Shown piece after piece: positions 56,454-64,000 of a stretch of 64,000 nt of DNA. Each line of letters begins with the position of its first letter. Position 1 is the stretch's first letter. The stretch is from Qipengyuania vulgaris. GTDB lineage: Bacteria; Pseudomonadota; Alphaproteobacteria; Sphingomonadales; Sphingomonadaceae. The stretch covers positions 1 to 64,000 of the forward strand of contig NZ_WTYC01000004.1 in NCBI RefSeq assembly GCF_009827325.1, in the 5' to 3' direction. The translations under genes and the position numbers were made by a program. The notes under the pieces are model-generated. The model ran no database searches, had not been told where the DNA came from, and saw only the letters and a program-made list of their open reading frames with translations.

Positions 56454-56512
56454 GGCAACGCCTTAACCCAATTCGCTTAAGAAATCTTCCATTCTGACGA
56501 TTATGTCTCTTA

Positions 56513-57496
56513 ATGAGACCTTCCCACTTTGACTTGTCGAAAACAAACCCACAGTCTCTCTGCATGGGTGATGAAACCACTCTTTCGGGTTTTGATGATT
56601 CGGTCAGCAGGCCGTCAGAAGACGACAGGGTTTTCGAACTCCAAGTGGGCGCTAATCTACCCATTCCGGTGCTTCTTGCAGTACCACACGGCGGACGAAA
56701 TTACGCGAGCGATGTTCTGGCGAGCCTGCGCCACAGCGGTTCACGATTACGCCTTGAAGATCGACATGCGGATACGCTCGCTCATGCTATTTCGGAGGAA
56801 ACGGGCGCTGCGCTGCTTGTCGCCAAGGCTCCTCGTGCATTGATAGATCTCAATCGGGCGCCAGACGATGTCGACTGGTCGATGATCCACGGCGATAAGC
56901 CGTCACGGTCCAACTCTCTTGCGAACAGACGAGCTCGTAGTGGCCTGGGCCTGGTCCCGCGTCGCTTGCCTGGCTTGGGCGAACTCTGGAAGCACCCGCT
57001 GGACCGGATCGAACTCGATCGTCGGATCGATACCGTGCATCGCCCATATCACCAGGCGTTGGGCGCGACACTCGAGGAAATACGCGATCACTGGGGGGCA
57101 GCGCTTCTTATCGATCTCCATTCGATGCCGCCCTTGCGGCGGCGCTACCAGGATGAAGTCGCTCCCGAGTTCGTACTCGGAGACCGGTTTGGCTCCAGCT
57201 GTCACGGTGGCCTGATTGCGACTGCGCTGAACTACTTTGGCAAGTCCGGAAGGCCGGTGGCCCATAATCAGCCCTATTCGGGTGGCTACGTGCTTGATCG
57301 TCACGGCGCCCCCCGGCGCGGAATCCACGCGATGCAGATCGAGGTTTGCCGGACCAGCTATCTGGATTCTCGCCTTGAGGAGCCGAGTGCGCGCTTACCT
57401 GCCGTCGCCCGTCTGATATCCGGTCTGGTGCGCGAGCTCGCCGCCAGTGTTGCGGAGTTGAGGAAGGGTGATCAACTGCCTCAGGCCGCAGAATAG
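56513..57496 (+). CDS. N-formylglutamate amidohydrolase family
   Basis: 327 residues. PVLLAVPHGGRNYASDVL, RLEDRHADTLAH, ALIDLNRAPDDVDWSM, LIDLHSMPPL and the metal-site HGAPRRGIHAMQIEVCRTSYL are typical of the FGase family (zinc carboxypeptidase-like fold) that hydrolyses N-formyl-glutamate in histidine breakdown. No hut genes are adjacent. ATG 56513 is taken; ATG 56564 is an alternative, and neither has a good ribosome site. Confidence 0.88.
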   Translation: MRPSHFDLSKTNPQSLCMGDETTLSGFDDSVSRPSEDDRVFELQVGANLPIPVLLAVPHGGRNYASDVLASLRHSGSRLRLEDRHADTLAHAISEETGAALLVAKAPRALIDLNRAPDDVDWSMIHGDKPSRSNSLANRRARSGLGLVPRRLPGLGELWKHPLDRIELDRRIDTVHRPYHQALGATLEEIRDHWGAALLIDLHSMPPLRRRYQDEVAPEFVLGDRFGSSCHGGLIATALNYFGKSGRPVAHNQPYSGGYVLDRHGAPRRGIHAMQIEVCRTSYLDSRLEEPSARLPAVARLISGLVRELAASVAELRKGDQLPQAAE

Positions 57497-57505
57497 ACAA
57501 CATGC

Positions 57506-57538
57506 AAAAAACCACCCCGTGCGATGTGCACGAGGTGG
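57506..57538 (-). terminator. Intrinsic terminator of a leftward transcript
   Basis: On the reverse strand CCACCTCGTGC pairs with GCACGGGGTGG (one U-G wobble), followed by TTTTTT. It ends a leftward transcript from the sapC direction. Confidence 0.8.
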
Positions 57539-57724
57539 CCAAGGTTCAGGGAGGAGATGCACAAAGTGCATCATGTCGGCAGGCAATGAGGGGAGCGCCG
57601 CCGACGCTATTTAAATGGTGATTTCGGGGATGCTTTCAACCATCAAAAATTTGGTGGAATGCGGCATGCCGACGCGATTCCACCACAGTTCGTCGTGCTT
57701 GATAAGATTGCTTAACAGGTTCGT

Positions 57725-58501
57725 TCAGGCTTGAGCGTTGGGCTTCGGGGCCGTCCCCTGCTGAACCTGCCGTGCAAAGATAACCCGCATCAGTTCAAGC
57801 GAGAATATGTGGGCGTTGATCAGCATCATGATGCCGTTCTTGTTCCACTCTGCAGCTTTTTCAGTGCTGATCTCGCGGAGCTTTTCCTGATCAACCATCT
57901 TGAAGCCGCGATAAACAAAAGGATTTTCCTCACCCTCGCGCTGAATGGCAACTTCTCCGTCCATCAGCAGATCGGCATTCTTGATTTCGGTCAGGAACGC
58001 CTGTGTGCGTTGAGCCGATTGTTCGAAATGCTGGCAGAATTCGAGAACGCGCTTCGTGGCATCGGTAGTGTTGCCTTCGTCGTCAAAGAGGCGTTCGCCC
58101 TCATCGAATTCGCCGATCGCCTCGCTTGTAGGATCGAACATGAGTGAAAGATCTGTCGCCTCCGCTTTCAGCTTGGCGAGCATAAAAGGATATCGCCTGA
58201 TGTAAGCTGGAAGGTAGACCTGTTCAGTAACCTTGCCGGCGTCGTCGACGAAAGTGTTCACGCCTTCATTGAGACCCATCAGAGCCAACGGAAGCGGATT
58301 CTCGCCACTCGAAAAGACGATCGGGAAATTGCGCTGCGCCTGGACAAACTCGTCCACGGTTAGCGGAATGGCGTGAGCCTTTGCGAGCCAAGGTGCGGCA
58401 TCGATGCTGCGCGTGCGGTAAGTCTTGTGGTCCTGACTGTTCAGTGGCATCAAGTCGTTGAAAAACAGTGGCAGTTGGGGCTGCTGCGGCGCGCTCGCCA
58501 T
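57725..58501 (-). CDS. SapC family protein
   Basis: 258-residue soluble protein of the SapC family: PLFFNDLMPLNSQDHKTYR, PLTVDEFVQAQRNFPIVFS, PLALMGLNEGVNTFVDD, YLPAYIRRYPFML and the NADLLMDGEVAI block. The family is common in sphingomonads, often next to TonB-receptor systems; function unclear (not the Salmonella SapC permease). ATG 58501 has GGAG upstream. A 220-base 3' region with three hairpins and a terminator follows. Confidence 0.88.
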   Translation of the reverse strand: MASAPQQPQLPLFFNDLMPLNSQDHKTYRTRSIDAAPWLAKAHAIPLTVDEFVQAQRNFPIVFSSGENPLPLALMGLNEGVNTFVDDAGKVTEQVYLPAYIRRYPFMLAKLKAEATDLSLMFDPTSEAIGEFDEGERLFDDEGNTTDATKRVLEFCQHFEQSAQRTQAFLTEIKNADLLMDGEVAIQREGEENPFVYRGFKMVDQEKLREISTEKAAEWNKNGIMMLINAHIFSLELMRVIFARQVQQGTAPKPNAQA

Positions 58502-58583
58502 GACAATTCTCCGAGTGTCTAAAAGATCTTTGAGTAGGACGGGCGGTGACATAGGAACAACGCACGCCGGAAGGTGCGGTCCC

Positions 58584-60044
58584 TTAAGGTGTTGAGCCTT
58601 CTTGCGCAAGCGGGACAAGTTTCCCAGGGTTTAGCAACCCGTTGGGATCCAGCGCTTGCTTGATACTTCTCATGAGAGCGAGCGCTACCGGATCGCCCAA
58701 CCGGCCGAGTTCAGTTCGCTTGATCTGTCCGATCCCATGTTCGGCACTGATAGACCCGCCCCATTCGGTCACCAGATCGTGAACATAACTGCTGATCTCT
58801 TTTCCTTGTGTGTGCTCCCATTCCCCGCCTGTCGAACCGCTGGGAGCGAGGACATGAAAATGGACGTTCCCGTCTCCGAGATGGCCGAATGCGACAGCCT
58901 TCGTTCCGGGGAAGCGCTTTTCGATAGTGGGTGATATTTCGTCCACAAAATCCGCCATTCTGGAAACAGAAACGGAGATATCGTGCTGCATTGCGGGCCC
59001 GATCGCCCGTTCGGCCGGAGCAATCGATTCGCGCAGGAGCCAAAAATCTTCAGCTTGAGTTTCATTGGCCGCGATGACAGCGTCATTGAGAATTCCCAGA
59101 TCGAGGGCTTTGCCGAGAATCTCTTCGGCGAGCGCGCCAAGCGCCTCCGTTTCGCCAGCTTTAGACGTGAGCTCGATGAGCGCGTGCCAAGCGTGTTTTC
59201 CTTCGACCGGTGAACGTGCGTAGGGCAAATGGTCGATCACTGCGGCAAGGCTGTGGGCGGGTATCACTTCGAAGCCTTCTAACGAGTCCCCAGCCAAATT
59301 CTGAAAGTGGAGCAAAAGGCGGCGGGCGTCCTGTAGCGAGTTTTGCCCAACCCAGATTACCTTGCGCTCCCCGATTTCGGGAAGCAGGCGGAGAGTTGCA
59401 GCCGTGACGATACCCAGCGTGCCCTCAGAGCCAATAAGCACCTGTTTCAGATCGAATCCGCGATTGTCTTTCTTGAGAGGGGTGAGAGTGTCGAGAACTG
59501 AGCCATCGGCCATGACCGCCTCCAATCCCAGAACCTGATTGCGCATAGTTCCATGGCGGAGGACCTGCGTACCGCCCGCATTGGTCGAAACAAGGCCCCC
59601 GACAGTCGCAGACCCCTTGCCTCCCAGAGTCAGAGGAAAGCGCAACCGCCGCTCCTCCGCTGCTTCGTGCAGGTCTTGAAGGATGACGCCCGCTTCGCAC
59701 GTGACTTCACCTGCATCGTTGTCGAGCGAGCGGATGCGGTTCATGCGCCTCAGGGACAAAAGAACTGTAGTGCCGGACGCATCGGGTGTGGCTCCTCCGG
59801 ACATCCCGCTGTTGCCGCCCTGCGGCACGATAGGCACGCTGTGCCTTGCGCAAAGTCTAACGAAAGTCGCGACTTCTTCCGTAGATGCCGGAGACGCCAT
59901 ACCCAGAGCCTCACCCTTGAAGCGACCCCGCCAGTCCGTTAGCCAGGGTTCGATAATTTCTCTGTCGCGGGTGAATCCCCGTTCCCCGAGCAAATCGGCG
60001 GCTTCGGCGAGAAAAAGATCGGCGTTATCCATTCGCTGCGCCAT
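58584..60044 (-). CDS. FAD-linked 2-hydroxyacid dehydrogenase (GlcD/D2HGDH type)
   Basis: 486 residues: FAD-binding_4 domain (VPQGGNSGMSGGATPD, then GGLVSTNAGGTQVLRHGTMR) and FAD-oxidase C-terminal domain with the metal/substrate motifs GHLGDGNVHFHV and SAEHGIGQIKR. Likely oxidises D-lactate, D-2-hydroxyglutarate or glycolate; substrate not assignable. ATG 60044 or 60032 are the possible starts; neither has a clear ribosome site. The frame is open to 60533 but that part is antisense to the next gene. 82 bases after it comes sapC. Confidence 0.9.
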   Translation of the reverse strand: MAQRMDNADLFLAEAADLLGERGFTRDREIIEPWLTDWRGRFKGEALGMASPASTEEVATFVRLCARHSVPIVPQGGNSGMSGGATPDASGTTVLLSLRRMNRIRSLDNDAGEVTCEAGVILQDLHEAAEERRLRFPLTLGGKGSATVGGLVSTNAGGTQVLRHGTMRNQVLGLEAVMADGSVLDTLTPLKKDNRGFDLKQVLIGSEGTLGIVTAATLRLLPEIGERKVIWVGQNSLQDARRLLLHFQNLAGDSLEGFEVIPAHSLAAVIDHLPYARSPVEGKHAWHALIELTSKAGETEALGALAEEILGKALDLGILNDAVIAANETQAEDFWLLRESIAPAERAIGPAMQHDISVSVSRMADFVDEISPTIEKRFPGTKAVAFGHLGDGNVHFHVLAPSGSTGGEWEHTQGKEISSYVHDLVTEWGGSISAEHGIGQIKRTELGRLGDPVALALMRSIKQALDPNGLLNPGKLVPLAQEGSTP

Positions 60045-60186
60045 GCCACAGTCGCACCGGCGATGACTACCTCTTGTCAGGGCCGCCAATGTAATTAAGC
60101 CGATATTCAAATGTCTTGGCTCACATGGGCATCTCACCGATGTCGCGGGTTTGCTACGCGGCCAGAGGAGCGAAATCGCATCGTCG

Positions 60187-60774
60187 ATGCCTAACCTTTT
60201 CGTGATCTTTGCGCTTTTCGCGCTCCTGCTTCCTGTGGGTTGGTTTGGCTTGCCGACCGTCGAGCAGGATGTGGGTGGTGCAGTCGTGTCGCAAGGTGGA
60301 GAGGGCGACCGGAAAATCTCGCCGCTTCCGCTATCGGAAAACGCGCCCGCATGGTCCTTGGTGCTCGAGGGCATAGAGCCACCGACGAGCGAACAGGTAA
60401 GGATTGAGCGACGCGTGATTTTGCGCATATCGCCTGCTCCCAGCCGGATCCGGGATGATATTTCGCCCGACACGGTAACCAGCCGGCCTCGTACCCGCGT
60501 CGTCGCACGCCCCGCAGGGAAATGCGTCGACACATCGGCTATCGGCGGCGTGGCCGACCGGGGCGATTATCTGCTTATGTTCATGCGTGACAGTCGGACT
60601 ATCGCAGCACGTTTGGAAAAAGGATGTTCTCCGCGAGATTTCTATCGTGGCTTCTATGTCGAACGCAGTGACGACGGACAGCTATGCATCGGTCGGGACC
60701 GGATAATGAGCCGTTCGGGCGCCAAGTGCCAGGTTGAGAAATTCAGTCAGTTGGTTCTCGAACGAAGGGACTGA
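60187..60774 (+). CDS. Exported or anchored protein of unknown function
   Basis: 195 residues with an N-terminal hydrophobic helix (LFVIFALFALLLPVGWF), a Pro/Arg/Ser-rich middle and a conserved-looking C-terminal domain (GGVADRGDYLLMFMRDSRTI, then CSPRDFYRGFYVERSDDGQL, CIGRDRIMSRSGAKCQ) with four cysteines. The ATG at 60187 is preceded by a GAGGAG 16 bases upstream, which is far. Divergent from the FAD oxidase; a terminator follows. No family recognised; similar proteins seem common in Erythrobacteraceae (general impression). Confidence 0.6.
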   Translation: MPNLFVIFALFALLLPVGWFGLPTVEQDVGGAVVSQGGEGDRKISPLPLSENAPAWSLVLEGIEPPTSEQVRIERRVILRISPAPSRIRDDISPDTVTSRPRTRVVARPAGKCVDTSAIGGVADRGDYLLMFMRDSRTIAARLEKGCSPRDFYRGFYVERSDDGQLCIGRDRIMSRSGAKCQVEKFSQLVLERRD

Positions 60775-60822
60775 CCGTTTTCCTTGACTTGTGCGCTTAA
60801 ATTAGCGAAGGGCACACACGGT

Positions 60823-60848
60823 AAAGGCCGCCCAGTTGCGGCCTTTTT
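60823..60848 (+). terminator. Intrinsic terminator between unknown gene and helicase
   Basis: Stem AAGGCCGC / GCGGCCTT with a 6-base loop, then TTT. It lies 49 bases after the stop of the unknown gene and 34 bases before the helicase ATG. Confidence 0.85.
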
Positions 60849-60881
60849 CGTATTTCCTAAACAGAGGCGATCGTAACCCAC

Positions 60882-62240
60882 ATGAGTTTCGCCGATCTCG
60901 GCCTATCACCAGACTTGCTGAAAGCGGTTGAGGAAGCCGGCTATACCGAGCCGACCCCGATCCAGTCGCAGGCAATTCCCCCGGTCCTGATGATGAAGGA
61001 CATTGTCGGAATTGCGCAGACCGGCACTGGCAAAACCGCCAGCTTCGTTTTGCCAATGATCGACATCATGGCGAGTGGCCGGCGCCGAGCGCTCATGCCG
61101 CGCAGTCTCATTCTTGCCCCGACTCGCGAACTTGCGGCCCAGGTCGCCGAGAACTTCGAGAAATACGGAAAGAACCACGACCTCAAGCTCGCCCTGCTGA
61201 TTGGCGGGGTCCAGATGGGAGATCAAATCAAGGCGCTCAATGACGGTGTGGACGTGCTGATCGCTACCCCGGGCCGGCTCATGGACCTGTTCGAGCGCGG
61301 AAAAATCTTGCTCAACGGCTGTGAGTTGCTTGTCATCGATGAAGCCGACCGCATGCTGGATATGGGCTTTATTCCAGACATCGAATTCATTTGTTCGAAG
61401 CTTCCAGAAACGCGTCAGACGATGCTTTTCTCGGCCACTATGCCGCCGCCGATCGAAAAGCTGGCGAAGAAGTTCCTCAACAATCCCAAGCGGATCGAGG
61501 TAAGCCGCGCGGCCACAACGAATAAAGACATCACCGTCTTCAAGATACCGGTGAAGAGCCGCCAGAAGCGCGAGACGCTACGCTGGTTGCTGCGCAACGA
61601 CCATGTCGAGACCGCGATCATCTTCGCCAATCGCAAGACGACCGTGCGCGAGCTCAACAAGAGCTTGCAGCAACACGGTTTCGCCAGCAGCGAGATCCAT
61701 GGTGATATGGACCAGTCTAGCCGCATCAAGGAACTCGATCGCTTCAAGGCTGGGGAAGTGAATATTCTTGTCGCATCCGATGTTGCGGCGCGCGGGCTGG
61801 ACATCAAGGGTGTGAGCCACATATTCAATTTCGACACGCCCTGGCACCCGGACGACTATGTTCACCGGATCGGTCGCACGGGCAGGGCGGGGGCCAAGGG
61901 CCGCGCTTTTACCTTTGTTTCCGAAGAGGACGCCGAGGCAATCCAGAATGTCGAAAAGCTTACGGAAAACGAGATCCCGGTCTTCGGCAAGAAGGACGTG
62001 CGGGTCGATCTGGTAGAAGCGCCCAAGGAACCGAGGCAATCCCAAGAGCCGCAGCGCGAGGAAAAGCCTCCCCGCGGCCGGAAGAAAGACACCGGTCCTG
62101 CGCAGAAAAAAGAAACCGCGCCTGTACAAGTAGAAAAACCAAAGCGCTCGGCTCCAAAGAGGAATCAGAGCGAAATGTCTTCCAATCCGGGCGATTGGAA
62201 CGGACCGGTCCCGGGTTTTCTCGAAGTTTCGGCGATTTGA
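60882..62240 (+). CDS. DEAD-box RNA helicase (RhlE-like)
   Basis: 452 residues. Q motif PTPIQSQAIP, motif I AQTGTGKT at residues 45-52, PTRELA, GG, TPGR, DEAD at 153-156, SAT, then the second RecA-like domain with VASDVAARGLDIKGV and HRIGRTGRAGAKG. A basic, Pro/Lys-rich tail (KPPRGRKKDTGP...) and the closing PGFLEVSAI follow. Likely unwinds rRNA or mRNA structures. A short inverted repeat GGTGACGC / GCGTCACC follows at 62257. Confidence 0.93.
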   Translation: MSFADLGLSPDLLKAVEEAGYTEPTPIQSQAIPPVLMMKDIVGIAQTGTGKTASFVLPMIDIMASGRRRALMPRSLILAPTRELAAQVAENFEKYGKNHDLKLALLIGGVQMGDQIKALNDGVDVLIATPGRLMDLFERGKILLNGCELLVIDEADRMLDMGFIPDIEFICSKLPETRQTMLFSATMPPPIEKLAKKFLNNPKRIEVSRAATTNKDITVFKIPVKSRQKRETLRWLLRNDHVETAIIFANRKTTVRELNKSLQQHGFASSEIHGDMDQSSRIKELDRFKAGEVNILVASDVAARGLDIKGVSHIFNFDTPWHPDDYVHRIGRTGRAGAKGRAFTFVSEEDAEAIQNVEKLTENEIPVFGKKDVRVDLVEAPKEPRQSQEPQREEKPPRGRKKDTGPAQKKETAPVQVEKPKRSAPKRNQSEMSSNPGDWNGPVPGFLEVSAI

Positions 62241-62323
62241 ACTTTTAGCGCCTCGGGTGACGCTGCGTCACCTCGAAGATCACGTGCCCACGCATCTGTC
62301 ACGCAGATAAAGGTGAAGTGGTT

Positions 62324-64000
62324 CTAGTCAGTGACTAGACGTACGAAGCTGTCGAGTACCCGCTTTGTGCCAGCCTTCTCGAATTCGATCTCGAGCTTGT
62401 TGCCTTCTTGGTCCATAACGACACCATAACCGAACTTCTCATGGAAGACCCGGGCACCGATGGCGATGTCGGCGCGTGGTTTGGCGGCAAAGCTTGCCGC
62501 GCTCTTTCCCGGCTCGGCAAGACGTTTGGGCGTGCTATCATATCCGGTTGAAAGGGCCCGCTGCCAACCCGGGCCCCGTGCGGTGCTGCGATCGGGGCGT
62601 GCGTTCGAGACATGCGCGAACGGGTCCTCGTTCTCAGTCCAGTTCGCGCGCCATAGCGATGCGCCGCCACTCATAGTGGTTTCGCTCTCGATATGCTCAT
62701 CGGGAAGTTCTTCGATGAAGCGGCTGGGAATCGAACTGGTCCACTGGCCATATATGCGCCGGTTTGCCGCATGGTAGATCGTGCAGCGCCGTTTTGCGCG
62801 TGTGATCGCCACATAGGCCAGGCGACGTTCCTCTTCGAGGCTCGCGAGGCCACCTTCGTCGATGGCGCGCTGGCTAGGGAATACGCCTTCCTCCCAGCCG
62901 GGCAGGAAGACATGATCGAACTCCAGCCCCTTTGCCGCATGCATGGTCATGATGGTGAGTTTTTCGCCATCGTCGGCCCGGTCGTTATCCATCACCAGGC
63001 TGACATGCTCAAGAAAATCACCGAGGGTCTCGTACTCTTCCATCGCCCGCGCAAGTTCGGTGAGGTTCTCAAGCCGACCCGCACTCTCTGCGCTGCGATC
63101 CTTCTGGAGCATCTCCTCGTACCCGCTCTCGACAAGCACGGTACGCAGAAGTTCGGAGGGCGAGACCTTTTCCTCCAGCTCCCGCCATTGGACGAACTGG
63201 CCGAGCAGACCGACCAGCGTGTTGCGCGCGCGGGACGGCAATTCGTCGCTATCGGCAAGATCGAGCGAAGCCGCAGCTAACGGCGTCTGGGTCTTGCGCG
63301 CGTGACGGCGCATGGCCTCCAGCGTCTTGGCTCCGAGTCCCCGCTTCGGCTGGTTGTATATCCTCTCGAAGGCGAGATCGTCGGCAGGCTGGGCAATTGT
63401 GCGAAGGTAGGCGAGGGCGTCACGGATTTCGGCGCGCTCGTAAAAGCGGAAACCGCCGACGATGCGGTAATTGAGGCCGATCTGGATGAAGCGGTCCTCG
63501 AACTCACGCGTCTGGTATTGTGCGCGCACGAGAATGGCGACCTGGTCCAGCGGAGCTCCTTCGCTCTCGAGACGCTCGATTGCTTCGCCCACGCGGCGCG
63601 CTTCTTCGGGAGCGTCCCATACACCGACAATCCGCACTTTCTCGCCCGCAGGCAGTTCGGTCCATAGTGTCTTGCCCAGCCGCTCGCTATTTGCATTTAT
63701 GAGGCCAGACGCCGCTGCGAGTATCTGGGGCGTGGACCGATAATTCTGCTCCAGCTTAATGACCGCCGCCCCGGGAAAGTCCTTTTCGAACTTGAGGATA
63801 TTGGCGACTTCTGCGCCTCGCCATGAATAGATAGACTGGTCGTCGTCACCCACCACGCAGATGTTCTTGCGGGTCTGGGCCAGCAGACGGAGCCAGAGGT
63901 ACTGGACCTGATTGGTGTCCTGATATTCGTCGACAAGGATGTACTTGAAGCGCTGCTGATACTGCCCCAGCACATCATGGTGCTGGCGGAAGATATTGAG
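62324..64000 (-). CDS. UvrD/PcrA/Rep-type DNA helicase, N-terminus beyond window
   Basis: At least 558 residues of the C-terminal part of a superfamily 1A helicase; the frame is open past base 64000. Visible motifs are motif II VDEYQDTNQVQY, motif III VGDDDQSIYSWRGA, motif IV QNYRST, motif V TMHAAKGLEFDHVFLPG and motif VI VAITRAKRR. The last 50 residues (GARVFHEKFGYGVVMDQEG) form the Tudor-like tail of UvrD/PcrA that contacts RNA polymerase. Functions in nucleotide excision repair and replication. Because the start is outside the window, no SOS box can be checked. Confidence 0.93.
   Translation of the reverse strand, partial: LNIFRQHHDVLGQYQQRFKYILVDEYQDTNQVQYLWLRLLAQTRKNICVVGDDDQSIYSWRGAEVANILKFEKDFPGAAVIKLEQNYRSTPQILAAASGLINANSERLGKTLWTELPAGEKVRIVGVWDAPEEARRVGEAIERLESEGAPLDQVAILVRAQYQTREFEDRFIQIGLNYRIVGGFRFYERAEIRDALAYLRTIAQPADDLAFERIYNQPKRGLGAKTLEAMRRHARKTQTPLAAASLDLADSDELPSRARNTLVGLLGQFVQWRELEEKVSPSELLRTVLVESGYEEMLQKDRSAESAGRLENLTELARAMEEYETLGDFLEHVSLVMDNDRADDGEKLTIMTMHAAKGLEFDHVFLPGWEEGVFPSQRAIDEGGLASLEEERRLAYVAITRAKRRCTIYHAANRRIYGQWTSSIPSRFIEELPDEHIESETTMSGGASLWRANWTENEDPFAHVSNARPDRSTARGPGWQRALSTGYDSTPKRLAEPGKSAASFAAKPRADIAIGARVFHEKFGYGVVMDQEGNKLEIEFEKAGTKRVLDSFVRLVTD

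Noticed and set aside
60045-60533. N-terminal extension of the FAD oxidase
   Set aside because: The extension overlaps an opposite-strand gene and lacks family similarity; the known family start fits 60044 or 60032.
1-64000. CRISPR arrays, insertion sequences, prophage or integrative elements
   Set aside because: No evenly spaced direct repeats, transposase, integrase or phage structural genes were recognised.

Overview
The window is chromosomal DNA from an alphaproteobacterium, most likely order Sphingomonadales and probably family Erythrobacteraceae. This is inferred from the alphaproteobacterial SOS operators (a GTTC or GAAC pair spaced by 7 bases before recA and uvrA), the cckA and cpdR phosphorelay genes, the dapA-smpB-DUF2062-cckA order, Wza/BY-kinase polysaccharide genes, and proteins typical of sphingomonads (SapC, 17-kDa-type glycine-zipper antigen, CHRD). 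Nothing marks the window as a plasmid, prophage or island. Most genes are housekeeping genes in short operons.

Layout. 1-4.5 kb: two leftward RTX-type secreted proteins, the first cut by the window edge, with a decayed copy of the uvrA 5' end between them. 4.6-7.6 kb: uvrA behind an SOS box. 7.6-13 kb: a LuxR solo and a divergent FixJ/NarL-like regulator, several small exported or unknown proteins, a 30-codon membrane ORF, a CHRD protein, a 2OG-Fe(II) oxygenase and rlpA. 13-13.9 kb: a gene-free, hairpin-rich stretch. 14-19 kb: argG, a membrane acyltransferase, MgtC/SapB, cfa, DUF1801. 19-21 kb: a leftward SDR, cytochrome b561, molybdopterin oxidoreductase operon. 21-28 kb: glycine-zipper protein, rlmN-methyltransferase-MOSC operon, a small beta-barrel, greB with an IalB-like gene, slt. 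28-37 kb: dapA, smpB, DUF2062, cckA, two DUF4139 paralogues, recA. 37.5-47 kb: GST, a lipoprotein lacking a standard start codon, alaS, CPA2 antiporter, GNAT-nitrilase fusion, icd. 47-56 kb: exopolysaccharide genes (priming transferase, small signal/TM protein, two polymerase-like proteins, Wza, Wzz/BY-kinase, unknown anchored protein). 56-64 kb: tRNA-Val, cpdR, N-formylglutamate amidohydrolase, sapC, FAD oxidase, DEAD-box helicase and a UvrD/PcrA helicase cut by the right edge.

Working together. uvrA and recA share an SOS operator type, so LexA probably controls both. CckA and CpdR are two parts of the CckA-ChpT-CtrA/CpdR cell-cycle relay; chpT and ctrA are not here. The polysaccharide genes are co-oriented, and the ligase-wza-kinase-unknown run is translationally coupled, indicating one machine for priming, polymerisation and export; glycosyltransferases and a flippase must lie elsewhere. 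The least ordinary observations are the RTX/uvrA duplication scar, the TonB-plug-like insert in a DUF4139 protein, two hairpin-rich non-coding stretches, and the small-protein candidates.
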